The position numbers and the translations under genes were made by a program. The notes beneath the pieces were generated by a model. That model saw only the letters and a list, made by a program, of their open reading frames with translations. It ran no database searches and was not told the origin of the DNA. 64,000 nt of DNA from Vicia villosa (lineage: Eukaryota > Streptophyta > Magnoliopsida > Fabales > Fabaceae), in NCBI RefSeq assembly GCF_029867415.1, contig NC_081182.1, positions 15,684,497-15,748,496 of the forward strand, read 5' to 3'. Below are positions 11,672 through 23,009 of the stretch, one piece after another. The first letter of the stretch is position 1. The number at the start of each line of letters is the position of its first letter.

Positions 11672-14181
11672 CGGATAGGTCAAGTTATCGGTAAAATCTC
11701 CATTCGTAAACTTCTCCTTCAATAGAAAAGTAAGTCAATAGAAAATCAGATGATGCTTCTCAAGCGAAGCTCGACTCTAACCTCCCTCTAAAAAGGGGTT
11801 AGAGTTTCATCAGAACCACCCTATGAGTGACCGGTGGTGGGAACATTATGAAGAGGAATGGAAGGTGGTAGGGCGGAATCAAATGTCCAGAGATTGGAAA
11901 CCAAGGTGGGATGCTAAGGAGCTTTACGAGCTGTTCAGGTGTATTAGGAGGGTGGTGGAAGTTACTATTTCACCAAGAAGGAACAAGATTAGGAAGCGGT
12001 TCGACTGTGCGAGATTTCAAAAGGTAGAAGATGAAAGGATGTTGGCGGTTCGGTTGGACAATGTTTTGATATTGGGGAAGAAGATATACGATAACTTAAC
12101 GAGGTATCAAAGGGGTGTGGCTAAAGGAGGGATGGGTAGAATAGGATATTCTGACTCAATGGATAGGAATCTCGCGAAATCGCACTTTGGGGTAAGGAGG
12201 GATAACAGGGGTAGTTTTGGTTTAAGGAGTGATGACAGGAGTTACACGAAGGTCATTGATAATGCTATTGTGAAGGTGAATTACAAGAAGGAGGATGTGT
12301 CGTGCCTTAGGGTGTCGTCAATGGAGGAAAGTAGAGTGATATTTTGTAAGGCGTTTGTAGGTCGAGTCTCCACTTTGGGCTCAATGTATAATATTCAAAC
12401 ACATTTTGAAATGGAGGATTTGTTTGTGATCAAGGTCACACCGATGGGGGGAAACTTATTTTTGATTGAAGAATCGGAGGAAGGGTTTATAGAGGACATG
12501 ATACGAGAGGGTGAAACTTGGTGGAATAATTGGTTTATCGAGATCAAAAGGTGGGTCGAGACGGAGATAGATAAAACGAGAGTGGTGTGGTTACGAGTTT
12601 TCAGAATTCCGATTCACACTTTGAACATAGAATTTTTTGTTGCCATGGCGGAAGAGTTGGGCTCGTCTATTTGTATTGATGAACATACTTCTAAAGGATA
12701 GTGTTTTGACGTTGCTAGAATAATGGTGCGAGTCGAGATAACTTTCAAAACTCCAGACGAAGGTTGATATTGATGGGAAGGCGTTTTCTTTAATATTGAG
12801 AGAATACGATTATGGTTCTCCGAATGCTTTTTCAGGTAATCTCAAATCTCAAATTATTGGCTCCGAGTCTTCAGACTTGGAAGATATATGGTCAAACGAT
12901 ATGCAGGTTGGGGAAGAAAATTTGGGGTACGACGATTCGAAGGATGGCATAGAATAGTTCTCAGATAATGTTAATGAGGTGGATCTCGTTTCAAAGGAAG
13001 GCAGTTTTTCTAATGTGGTGGGAAATGTTCGGATGAGCAGAAATTCAAATGAGATAGCAGTAGGTTCTGATGCGGCCACGAGGCATCCAAAGTTATTGAT
13101 TTTGGATTAGTTAGTAAGGAAAAACCATTCAGAGACTTTCAATGATGCTTTGGCTAAGTTGCAGGGCAATATCAGACTGTAGGGGGCTATTTGAGCTGAT
13201 ATGCATAATGTTACTGTAGCTGGCTGTGTAGTTTCTGGTCCGAATTGAAAATTCTACTACATAAATCAAAAGGTGGTAAAATGTAGCATGGATAACTTTG
13301 GAAAAAGGTGCAGTATGGACATAAACATTAGGCAGATGTGTGCAAAGAAGGTGCAGTACAGATTTTTAAATGGTTGAGGTGGCAGGTGCTATAAAAAGAA
13401 TAGGAGGATAATGAATGGTAATGCTGCCAAGAGAAGGTTGGGAAATAGCGATGCAGAGGTGGTGCCTTCGAGTGGTGGCATGAACGATATTTCGGTGCCT
13501 TCGGTTATGGAGAATAGTGGCAGCAAGTCGGAATGTTACGGAGAGCATAAGGAAGAATCAGACATTTGTAGGAACAAGAGAATGGGATTTTTTTGATTGC
13601 AAATGTAGCGGAAAATTATTGTCGGCTATCGTTGCATTGGGTGTTGTGCGTGCGGAGGGTAGGAGTAGTTTGGAGAGTAGGATTGCTTATTTGGAAATTG
13701 GAGGTGCAAACAATTTGGAGGAAGGGAGAGTGATTAAAAATGTATAGTAATGATTATTGGTAGTTTGATCATTAGAGGGGAAGCAAATGCGCTTAAAAGG
13801 AGAAGGATAAGTGCTTTGATAAAAAAACGCAGAGGTTTTTAGGATCCGATAGGCGGGTTGGGGTATCACAGAACTTTGAATTAAGTATCAGATCCTTGAA
13901 TTTTAGGGAAGGGGGAGTTAGAGTCAAGAGGAAGCGTGTTAGTAGCTTTATCCTTATAGATAACACCGTCTTGTTATATTAGGGGTTGGAGTGTTTTTTT
14001 TGTTGATGACAATATTAGGGGTTGGATCTTTTTTCTTGTTGTTGGTAATTTCCTGTCTTTGTGGGGTGTTGTTGGTCTATTAATTGGGCGGAGAGTTGTC
14101 TCGAGTGTTTTGCCCATTCTTTTGTAAGCGGGTTCGAGTATTCCTAATATTCGATTTCAATATATTTCTTGCTTATAAAAA
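11672..14181 (+). mobile_element. ORF1-only LINE (L1-type) without ORF2
   Basis: The 2510 bp element is flanked by AACTTATTTT at 11662-11671 and 14182-14191, a 10 bp target duplication. It ends CAATATATTTCTTGCTTAT plus a short A tail. ORF1 starts about 150 bp from the left end, so the 5' end looks complete. No endonuclease or reverse transcriptase domain occurs anywhere between, so ORF2 is missing. The 3' end (GTAAGCGGGTTCGAGTATTC) resembles that of the LINE fragment ending near 60040. Confidence 0.8.
11823..13960 (+). pseudogene. LINE ORF1 protein (RRM-type RNA-binding plus DUF4283-like part), decayed
   Basis: ORF1 proteins of plant L1 elements bind the element RNA. The intact part, 11823-12701, gives 292 residues. 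Residues about 30-80 look like an RNA-recognition motif (ELYELFRCIRRVVEV, KIRKRFDCARF). Residues about 195-290 resemble the DUF4283 region, including TWWNNWFIEIKRW and VWLRVFRIPIHTLN. After TAG at 12699-12701 homology-like sequence goes on in the same frame (FDVARIMVRVEITF). A shift at about 12764 leads into DIDGKAFSLILREYDYGSP and a long Ser/Asp-rich part, with further stops to about 13960. No CCHC zinc knuckle or RT follows. The start chosen is the first ATG of the long frame. Confidence 0.8.
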
Positions 14182-14545
14182 AACTTATTTTTGAATTAGT
14201 AAAAATTGATTGATTATGTATTATATTGAAATTTGAATGTTTATTTGTATTTTGAATTGAACGACAATGATGCATTTTCTTTTTAGTGTTGAGTTACAAA
14301 ACCTCTCATTATGATTCGTTTTGGTCGGAAATGAGCAGAAAATATGGAACCATAGACTAACTGTGGGTGATAACTTCCCACCCATTTTCTCACATTCAAT
14401 AAAATTATCTCATTTTTCCTATGAACAATGATTGGTTGATAGTCTCCTTACGACGTTTCAGGGGACTATTTTTTTTCCTTGAAAGAGATCATTGGTGGCT
14501 CTGGTTTGAAAGGTATGAGATTAACTGAGTTGTATATTTTTATAA
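14182..14545. other. AT-rich flank between the LINE and the Mutator-like element
   Basis: No gene recognised. The last 9 bases (14537-14545, TTTTTATAA) are the left copy of the target duplication of the next element. Confidence 0.5.
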
Positions 14546-15578
14546 GGAAATTTCTTTACCCACCTCCTAACCTTCTTGGTCACCTCTGGTGAATTTACAA
14601 AAGTACCCCTTGTTTCGGAAGTTCATTTCCGAAAACGTACTTTTATTTAAAAAAAATGTTTTCGGAAATGCATCTCCGAAAAGGTGAATATTTTAATGAA
14701 AAATATTGATTTCGGAGATGCTTCTCCGAAATAAAGTTGTTTTTCAGAAAATTGGTGTATTCGGAAGTGCATCTCCGAATTCACCCCCTTGGAGGAATTC
14801 GGAAATGCACTTCCGAAATAAGGTCTGGACAGAAGAAAAATAACAAACAAGAACGATTCACTTTATTTAATCGGATGAAGATTACATCGATCACATTACA
14901 TAAGATTAAAGTTACATATTGTTAAACACGGGTAGGTGAGGATGAGTCAACATTTTGATAACGTCGGCCCCCGATCTTTGAACTCAACATCACTGAACCA
15001 AACCCAACCATTGTTCACCTACCTCCTCCTTTTCATATTCCCGGTAATTACACTTTCTTTACTTTTACTGTTTTTTTGTTCTTACATTCCACTCCCATTA
15101 CTCTCATGATCATGAAACCCTATCATGAAACCCTCACATTACTCTCATGATCATGAAACCCTAATGGGAAAATACACCTAATTTAGGGTTTGTTATGATT
15201 ATTCATCCATTGTTTTTACCAAGAGGTGTAGAAATTGTTGCCATTTTGTTAACACAGCTGTTATCATTTAAACATGTTGTAAAATATCTTGTAGGATACT
15301 GTATGAGTACAGTTAATGAGTACTAGTACATTCATATATATGAAGCGTGCTTTAGTCAAGTTTAACCCGAGTGACTCTCATATGAGTGGGAATTTGAAAA
15401 GTCCCGATCCTGATGATAAAAGAATGAGGTTAGAAAGACGATGGAGGAGACGCTGCAACAGGTTAGAAAGTCCCGATCCTCTAGAAATCCATACCACATT
15501 GTAACTTACCAACATAATAAACAACAACAAAACCTATACACTTAAAGTTCAAAAAACTTATGAGCAAACTATACTTAC

Positions 15579-16094
15579 ATCATAGTGGTGTAGATCCTTA
15601 CCAGCCACTCGCAACTCATTATGATTAGCACAAACTTGAATTTTCCTTCCCAATTGACCGTAACCAGGTCGGTTAGGGAACCTAACCGCCTTCTGAGACG
15701 ACGGAGCCGACTCTAGAGTAGCCTTCTGTTTAACTTCGGCAGTCAGGCTCTCAATGGAAATTGGAGCCGAACTCGAGGAAGCATCCGGCGCAGCAACAGA
15801 TGGAGTAACAACTGGCGCTGCAATAGATGGAACGAATGGCACTGCAACAGGTGGACGAAGAACCAGAGCTGCAACATATGTAGGAGTAGGACTAGGGGTG
15901 ACCGATGGCGAAGCATATGACGGAGGAGGTGGATGTCCGGAGGAGGAAGAACCGGCGGTACGTCCACCGCGAGAGCCACGGCCACCACTACCACGGCCTG
16001 ATCCTGCAGCATTGACGGATGATTGTTGAGAATGTGCAGGAGATGGTTGACTCCGGCAATTTTCGAGATGGTTTCCTCGACCGCGGCGAGACAT
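15579..16094 (-). pseudogene. Captured first exon of an Argonaute gene (AGO1/5/10 clade, most AGO5-like)
   Basis: Full Argonautes bind small RNAs and silence targets; this fragment cannot, because PAZ, MID and PIWI are absent. The 172 codons start with MSRRGRG, followed by an Arg/Gly-rich stretch (GRGSGGRGSRGGR), a Pro/Ser/Val-rich linker and the start of the N domain: AVRFPNRPGYGQLGRKIQV, then GKDLHHYD. The exon ends exactly at a consensus donor, GTAAGT (15578 downward), after which the frame stops within six codons. In family members an aromatic Phe usually follows the ANH; here it is ANHNEL, and VRANH is VCANH, so the copy has drifted. Upstream on the minus strand lie a TATA-like TACTTAAAAG and a pyrimidine-rich leader, so promoter and 5' UTR seem to have been captured too. 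The sub-clade call is from memory. Confidence 0.8.
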
Positions 16095-16333
16095 TGTGAT
16101 GAAAGCGGTTACTAGAGAGAGAAAATGTGTGAGTAGAGAAAAAAAAGAGTAAAGATCGAAAATGATTTTGGATGTGATTGGAAGAAAAATGGGTGAGAGA
16201 GCAGGCTTTTAAGTAGGAAAGTGTTACCACATTTCTTAGAAGGTAACCGTCTGAGAGTGGTGGGGGAGAAATAAAAGGCACTTCGAAATTTCAAATCAGG
16301 TTGATTACAACTCGTTCTACATTTACTATCATT

Positions 16334-16450
16334 TAAGAGACTTCCCAATTTACTATCAATGCGATTACAATTTTTGTCCTGTAATGGTGAATAATTAAGA
16401 GACTTCCCAATTTACTATCAATGCGATTACAATTTTTGTCCTGTAATGGT
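16334..16450. repeat. 62 bp tandem duplication
   Basis: Two nearly identical copies containing GAGACTTCCCAATTTACTA and TTTTTGTCCTGTAATGG start at about 16334 and 16396, inside the Mutator-like element upstream of the Argonaute exon. Confidence 0.85.
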
Positions 16451-16662
16451 TTTCTTACCTGATTGTAAAAAATAACTGAATTTTCATGCATTTCGGAAAT
16501 GCATCTCCGAAAACACCAATTTTTTGGTGTTTTCGGAAATGCATTTCCGAAGTCTAAAAGAATCTAAAAAAAAAATTACTTTGGAGATTCATCTCCGAAG
16601 CAGGGGTAAGTTGGGGATTTCGCTGGAGGTGACCCCATAGGGAGGTGGGTAAAGAAAAAATC

Positions 16663-16989
16663 TTTTTATAATGCACTTATGACATTTCTTAACCATAAAA
16701 AATAAAGTTCTTTATGCGGAAGCTAAATTGATAAAATCGTTTGAAAGAGTTTTTTGCAATTGAAAGTATTGTACATAGTGATTAAAAAATTACAAGACAA
16801 TAATGGTGAGGTGCCAATTTGGATATCAAGCACCTTAATTTAAATGGAAAATTTTGAACTTTTTTAGATCAATTTATTAAACAATGTAACATTATAAATT
16901 ATAAAGATTAATCACCAAATAGATGAATTTGTAGACTAGATCTAATCAAACCCAGACTTAACAAATAAACCCTTATGAATAAGATCTTT
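16663..16989. other. AT-rich spacer, nothing recognised
   Basis: It begins with the right copy of the 9 bp target duplication (16663-16671). No gene or repeat pattern could be supported in the rest. Confidence 0.4.
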
Positions 16990-17370
16990 AAGAACCTAAA
17001 AAAAATACAAACTATCAAAGCAATTAAATTTTCCACATCCAAGATATACAACGAAAATTAATGCGTGTGTGTTTAAACATTCTTTAGCATCAAATTTATT
17101 TAACTTATTTTTACTATTATTCAAAATAAAAAATTTACAGACAAAAACTTTATTTGACTTTCTACCCTTAAATAAGTTATACGAGGTCTTTTCTAAGATA
17201 GGTTTAATGACCATCTTGTTTAAGTTGTGTCAGGTGATATTAATCTCATCCATCCAAAAATATTTAGGTAAATTCATCCTACTTATCATAGTCCATTTTA
17301 ATTCTTCTAAATCACAAATTTTTAAGCTCCACGTTACCATTTTGTTGTAAAGTGTGCTACCATGAAAAGT
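16990..17370 (-). pseudogene. Remnant of a Ty1-copia integrase domain
   Basis: Minus-strand translation gives short stretches matching the C-terminal half of copia integrase: NLPKYFWMDEIN, KPILEKTSYNLFKGRKSN and CKFFILNN followed by KLNKFDAKE. Several stops and frame changes break the reading frame, and the flanking pol domains are gone. It is unrelated by position to the other copia elements in the window. Confidence 0.7.
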
Positions 17371-17519
17371 TTTAAGTTATACCGTTTTCGTACATCCTTT
17401 GTTTTGAATTTTTTTCAAAATAAATTTTTGAGTTGTTTTTCATTTCAGCTGCTTCCTTTATATGTCTGTCTAGCTTGTCTAGCTGAGATCACCTTATACA
17501 TATTTTAAGCTTTTGTAGT

Positions 17520-17712
<193 letters not shown>

Positions 17713-17910
17713 ATCCAATTACTTGTCATATAAGGGCAAGGGTATTTTATTTTATTACGGGCCATTCTTAATATATAGGAAATTACATGGTAATTGAACT
17801 TACAATAGTGGCTTTTCAGCTTATTTTAATAAAAACCTTAAAGATTATTTTGTTGATATACTTGTACATACAATTATATTGAAAATGTAGAGTTATCAAA
17901 CATATATCAT

Positions 17911-18234
17911 TTAATAGTCCCTGCAACAACACATTCTTGAGTCTCCTAAACAACCACCTCTTGGGTAGCCTCTTGAACTACAGAATTCGGAGCAGTTATA
18001 ATAAGCACATACTTCAGCAAAGCAATGTATCATTCCGTCTAGTCCTGCTGCAATCATGGAAACAATGCACACAATTACAAAGCTAAAAAATAAGAATAAA
18101 TTTAAATTTCATGTATATTATGTACCTTTCTTAGGTTGATTAGCTCTTTCTACAATGTCAGCGGCATTATAGCCATGCAGAAATAATGCTACAACAAGGA
18201 CAGCTAGAACAACTGAAGCACTGGATTTTGCCAT
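17911..18234 (-). CDS. Secreted defensin-like cysteine-rich peptide (two exons, 81 residues)
   Basis: Exon 1 is 18234 down to 18126 and encodes a signal peptide (MAKSSASVVLAVLVVALFLH, then GYNA). A GT donor starts at 18125. Exon 2 starts at 18047 after an AG acceptor and ends with TAA at 17911-17913. The mature part has eight cysteines spaced C-x4-C-x4-C-x3-C-x9-C-x6-CCC. It includes the CxxxC pair, a gamma-core-like GGCLGDSRMC and a final CxC, the layout of plant defensin-like peptides. Such peptides act outside the cell or in symbiotic compartments as antimicrobials or signals; which applies here is unknown. The minus-strand upstream region has TTATAAATTGG near 18312-18322 as a TATA box, then a promoter block shared with the gene at 54677. 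The acceptor is a tandem GCAGCAG, so exon 2 may start at 18047 or 18044. All frames are intact. Confidence 0.8.
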
Positions 18235-18339
18235 AACACTGTTTTTTTTTTTCTTCTTCTTAATTATCGATAATATTGTTTGGTAATATTGAATATATTT
18301 GGCTTCGTAATACTCCAATTTATAACACCAATGATTTCC

Positions 18340-18875
18340 TTAATTGAAAAAAGGAAATAATTAAGGTGGCTTTGCGTGAGAAAAATATATTTTGATAAAA
18401 TTAAGTTAATTAATGTGACCAATTGATTGTTATTTGAAGAAATAAATAGAGTTTAATTTGTTACGTGATAGAAAAACTTGTTTTTATATATTGCAATTAA
18501 TTTTTATCAAAACTACCATTTCAGAAGAGTTTCAAAAGAAAATCTAATTTATATATATTGCAATTAATTTGCCTCATTTTCACCATTTAAGAAGAGTTTT
18601 AAAAGAAAAATTAGTTTATATATGTTGCATTATTTTGTCTTATATACCAACATTTTTTAAAAAAAGGAAATATGCTTGGAGATCGATAAAAGAAACATGC
18701 TTGGACATTGATAAATTTGGTATATCGCATTATTTTGTCTTAAATACCAACATTTTTGAAAAAAAGGAAATATGCTTGGACATGGATAAGAGAGTAGACA
18801 TTTGGTAGACTGTATAGGATTGGAAATGAAAAAAAGTAGACACACGATAACTACATAACTTTATATAATACTACG
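18340..18875 (-). promoter_or_regulatory. Upstream region of the defensin-like gene, conserved with two other loci
   Basis: Blocks shared with 54765-54960 and 5930-6273 include GTGGCTTTGCGTGAGAAAAA, AATTGATTGTTATTTGAAG and AAATAAATAGA. Inside it a ~95 bp segment with GCATTATTTTGTCTTA and ACCAACATTTTT is duplicated (about 18628-18690 and 18724-18780). Conservation over non-coding DNA among paralogues suggests either regulation or recent common descent. Confidence 0.6.
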
Positions 18876-19104
18876 GTTATATGATGCACGAAAACTATTT
18901 GATTTGTTGGGGGGGAAATTTAGTGAATATTGAAAAGTTATTTTGAATAGAAAATATGTAGCAAAATGAAATAGAGATCAATGTTATTCAAAGCAAAAAG
19001 AATTTAAGATTCTCAATTTTTTTACGTATCTTTTAGAAAGGTTCTGCAGACAACAATTTTGTAGTAATATCAACAAATTTATTTTCAGTGTCCACGTACT
19101 ATAA
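18876..19104. other. Spacer without recognised features
   Basis: AT-rich, no gene pattern. It ends at the left terminus of the next palindrome-family element. Confidence 0.4.
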
Positions 19105-20475
19105 GGAAATTTCTTAATAGACCTCCTAACCTTCTTGACCACCCCTGGCGAAATTCCCAGAATGCCCCTATATTTCGGAAATGCATCTCTGAAATCACTT
19201 TTTTCTGAAAAAAAGGGTGATTTCGGAAGTGCACTTCCGAAAACACGAAAAAAATGTGTTTTCGGAGATGCATTTCCGAAAACACCTCCTTTTTTGAGTT
19301 TTCGGAGATGCATTTCCGAAAAATCTCCTTTTTGGGAAAGCGGGGTGTGTTCGGAGATGCATATCCGAAATATTCCAAGACCAAATTGGTCTTGGAATTA
19401 ATGTTTCGGATATACACTTCCGAAAGAATTCAATAATTATTAAAAAATTAAAATCAAAGTGAATCAATACAATTAATAGGTATAAAATCAAGGTGAATCA
19501 ATAAAATGAAGGTGAATCAATAAAATCAAGGTGAATCAAAATTTCCTAAACAATTTTAAAGTTAAAAATTATTTTACTAACTTATATAAATCAAAAACAT
19601 TTTAATTTCATAATTAAATTTTGATTATTTAGAATTAAATATAAAATTTATTCTTTAAATAAAATTAAGACAAAATCTTTTTTTAATTTTTTTAAATTAA
19701 ATAAAAATTTATAACTCATTTTTAATTATGAATCAGAATAGAAATATATAAATATATAATAATAATTATTAATTTTATAAGTGAAATATATAAATATATA
19801 ATAATTATTATATAAATATATAATAATATAATAATTATTATAAATTAAAACACTATTTTTTTAATTATTATATAAATATATAAATATATTTATAATTAAT
19901 ATATAATAATTATTATATAAATATATAAATATATAATAATTTTTATAAATATATGATAATTATTATAATTATTATATAAATATATAAATATATAAATTAA
20001 AACACTCATTTTTTTAAATTTTTTTGTAAATATATAATAATTATTATAAATATATAAATAAAAAATTATAACTTATTTTGTAAGTGAAATTATTTTAATT
20101 AAAATTATTTTAAATTTTAAAATATGATTCAGAATAGAAATATATAATTATTATTATTCATAACTCATAAATTATATCAAAATATATAATTATTATTATT
20201 CATTACTCATAAATTATATCAAATTTATGATATATGAATTAATTAATATCATAAAATTAATTTTTGGGATTTTTTTAGATTTTTTTTTTTGTTGTTTCGG
20301 AGATGCATCTCCGAATTTGTCAAAATCCCAATTTTTGGGATTTTTTCGGAAATGCACTTCCGAAGTCTGAAAAAATTTTGAAAAAAAAATATTTCGAAAA
20401 TACATTTCCGAAGCGGGGTAAAATTGAGTTTTCGCAGGGGATGACCCCCATAGGGAGGTGGGTAAAGAAATTTTC
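19105..20475. mobile_element. Palindrome-family Mutator-like element, copy B
   Basis: Ends GGAAATTTCTTAATAGACC and, inverted, GAAAATTTCTTTACCCACC match copy A. Palindrome variants of TTCGGAAATGCATTTCCGAA occur six times on the left (about 19172, 19220, 19260, 19300, 19350, 19404) and three times on the right (about 20297, 20346, 20392). The middle is very AT-rich (TATAAATATATAATAATTAT and variants) with no coding capacity. No clear 9 bp target duplication was found. Confidence 0.7.
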
Positions 20476-20608
20476 TAAAATTATCAAAGATGACCAAGTC
20501 AATTAGTTGTATCCATAAATAAAATTATTGATTTTGCCTTAAGCTACACGTATATTAAAAAGACAAAATAAAACACCTTTTTGTTTTGTAAAAATTTAAA
20601 AAAAATAT
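20476..20608. other. Short spacer between two palindrome-family elements
   Basis: 133 bp of AT-rich sequence with no recognised pattern separates copies B and C. Confidence 0.5.
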
Positions 20609-21985
20609 GAAAATTTCTTCACCCACCTCCTAACCTTCTTGCCCACACCTGGTGAATTTACCACACTACCCCTTGTTTCGGAAATTCATTTCCGAAAAGG
20701 TACTTTTTTTGTTAAAAAAGGTGTTTTCGGAAATGTATCTCCGAAAACGTGTTTTTTTTAATATAAAATATTAATTTCGGAGATGCATCTCCGAAATAAA
20801 GTTACTTTTCAGAAAATGTGGTGTTTTCGGAAGTTCATCTCCGAACGCACCCCCCTTGGAGGAATTCGAAAATGAATTTCCGAAATATTCTAAGACCAAA
20901 TTGGTCTTGAAATGTTTCGGATATACACTTCCGAAATAATTAATAATTATTAAAAAATTAAAATCAAGGTGAATCAATACAATTAATAGGTATAAAATCA
21001 AGTTGAATCAATAAAATGAGGGTGAATCAATAAAATTAAGGTGAATCAAAACATCCTAAACTATTTGAAAGTTAAAAATTATTTTACTAACTTATATAAA
21101 TCAAAAACATTTTAATTCCATAAGTAAAATTTGAATTATATAGAATTAAATATAAAATTTATTCATTAAATAAAATTAAGACAAAATCTTTTTTTAATTT
21201 TTTTAAACTAAATAAAAAATTATCTCATTTTTAATTATGAATCAGAATAGAAATATATAAATATATAATAATAATTATTAATTTTGTAAGTGAAATATAT
21301 AAATATATAATAATTAATATATAAATATATAAATATATAATAATTATTATAAATTAAAACACTCATTTTTTTAATTTTTATAATTATTATATAAATATAT
21401 AAATATATTTATAATTAATATATAATAATTATTATATAAATATATAAATATATAATAATTTTTATAAATATATAATAATAATTATAATTATTATATAAAT
21501 ATATAAATTAAAACACTCATTTTTTTAATTTTTTTTATAAATACATAATGATTATTATAAATATATAAATAAAAAATTATAACTCATTTTGTAAGTGAAA
21601 TTATTTTAATTTTTTAATTAAAATTATTTTAAATTTTAAAATATGAATCAGAATAGAAATATATAATAATTATTATTCATAACTAATAAATTATATCAAA
21701 ATATATAATTATTATTATTTATTACTCATAAATTATATCAAATTTATAATATATAAATTAATTCATATCCTAAAATTAATTTTTGGAATTTTTAGATTTT
21801 TTTTTTCGGAGATGCATCTCCGAATTAATCAAAATCCCAATTTTTGGGATTTTTTCGGAAATGCACTTCCGAAGTCTGAAAAAATTTAGAAAAAAAAATA
21901 TTTCGGAAATGCATTTCCGAAGCAGGGGTAAAATGGGATTTTCGCTGGGGGTGACCCCCATAAGGAGGTGGGTAAAGAAAAAACC
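20609..21985. mobile_element. Palindrome-family Mutator-like element, copy C
   Basis: Ends GAAAATTTCTTCACCCACC and, inverted, GGTTTTTTCTTTACCCACC. Palindrome variants occur at about 20676, 20724, 20775, 20825, 20864 and 20914 on the left and 21807, 21856 and 21902 on the right, the same plan as copy B. Its AT-rich core aligns with that of copy B along its length. The two are direct neighbours in the same orientation, and the target duplication is unclear. Confidence 0.7.
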
Positions 21986-22007
21986 GTAAATAATGCATGA
22001 TTTTAAT

Positions 22008-22418
22008 GTGTGTGGTGCATGAATGTACATGTTGAAAAAGTCTCACATCACTAAATTTTATAAAAATGAAGAGGAAGTCTAATGCTATATGAAAGATTCA
22101 AGTTCTTCATTATAAAATGCATCAGTCAAAAACACTTTAAGCTTGTATTTGACTTTTTTGATTTTCTTATACTCTTGTGTTATAGTCCTGTGAGTTATAG
22201 TTAAATATTTGATTTGGAGGCATGAGTGTACTGGTAGGGATCCATATATGGTGGTTGAAGGTATATTATGTGTTGTCACAATTTTTACATAATGTTATTA
22301 TTTGGTTGTCATTTGACAACAACCGTGGTTTTTTTCTTCAATTTTTGAGTTTCCATCTCATGTCCTTGTGTTGTGATCGGGTTCTTTTATTTTCTCTATG
22401 TCAGTTTTTTTTCCAACA
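22008..22418 (+). mobile_element. 5' LTR of a small copia-derived element
   Basis: This stretch, ending TTTTTTCCAACA, is paralogous to 23010-23075 plus 26968-27311. Shared blocks are TACATGTTGAARAAGTCTCA, ATTCAAGTTCTTCAT, GGTATATTATGT, TTGTGTTGTGAT and the end. It is followed by GGGCATTAGAGC, a worn initiator-Met-type primer site (TGGTATCAGAGC). Confidence 0.75.
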
Positions 22419-23009
22419 ACGGGCATTAGAGCATTTTGGTACGATCTATGTATACGAGTTCTTAGTATGGTCTAGTTGCAACTTTGTTTGATCTTCCAGG
22501 TTAGAATAAAAATAGCGATGTTGTGAATAAGTTATCGAACTATAGTCACAATTTTCGTTGGGGAGTTCGCGCTCGAGAAAATTGATGGAAGAATTATTTT
22601 TGACATGTGAAAATTTCAAGTAAACGATGTGTTGATACAATCAAGATTGCACAATGTGTGAGATTATGTCTATGGTTGAAGAGCTTCCTGCCATCATAAA
22701 AGTTTTATCATAAATTTTTTAGCCTGATTAATGACATATGAAATTCTCATAGTGGTTTGGCTTTAAGTGAAACATGTTCTTCATGATAGAGTATATGATT
22801 TCAGGGGATGACAATGTGAAATTTTCGGAGTGGTTTACGTTCGAGTGAAATATATTCTTTATGGTAAAGTATGATAGTTTTTGAACTATGATTGTCGTCA
22901 AGACAATGTGAAAATTGATGTAGCTTTAAATTACTATACTCTTTATGGTAGTGTGATTATCACTGAAGACAATAAAAGTAGATGTATTATTTTCCATTAA
23001 GGCGTAGAT
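22419..23009 (+). pseudogene. Internal region of the small copia element with a gag-start remnant
   Basis: After the primer site, translation shows EKIDGRI and KFQVNDVLIQSRLH, the usual start of copia gag (FDGxNxxxWK, LIQxxLHK), with stops. The rest, to the purine-rich TTAAGGCGTAGAT before the right LTR, has no pol domain. At only 591 bp, the internal region is a deletion derivative. Confidence 0.65.

Larger units (their letters stand above)
14546..16662. mobile_element. Mutator-like non-autonomous element (palindrome family, copy A) carrying an Argonaute exon
   Basis: The ends GGAAATTTCTTTACCCACC and, inverted, GATTTTTTCTTTACCCACC form TIRs, and similarity continues inward (GGTCACCTC). A perfect 9 bp duplication, TTTTTATAA, flanks it at 14537-14545 and 16663-16671, the size expected for MULEs. 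Inside each end is an array of variants of TTCGGAAATGCATTTCCGAA: five on the left (about 14614, 14663, 14711, 14760, 14799) and three on the right (about 16493, 16533, 16583). The middle holds an Argonaute first exon with its promoter-like region, plus other unrecognised sequence at 14850-15550. No transposase is present. Confidence 0.8.

Noticed and set aside
15754..16029. Open frame antisense to the Argonaute exon
   Set aside because: GC-rich complement of the Gly/Arg/Pro-rich coding exon; the recognisable protein is on the other strand.
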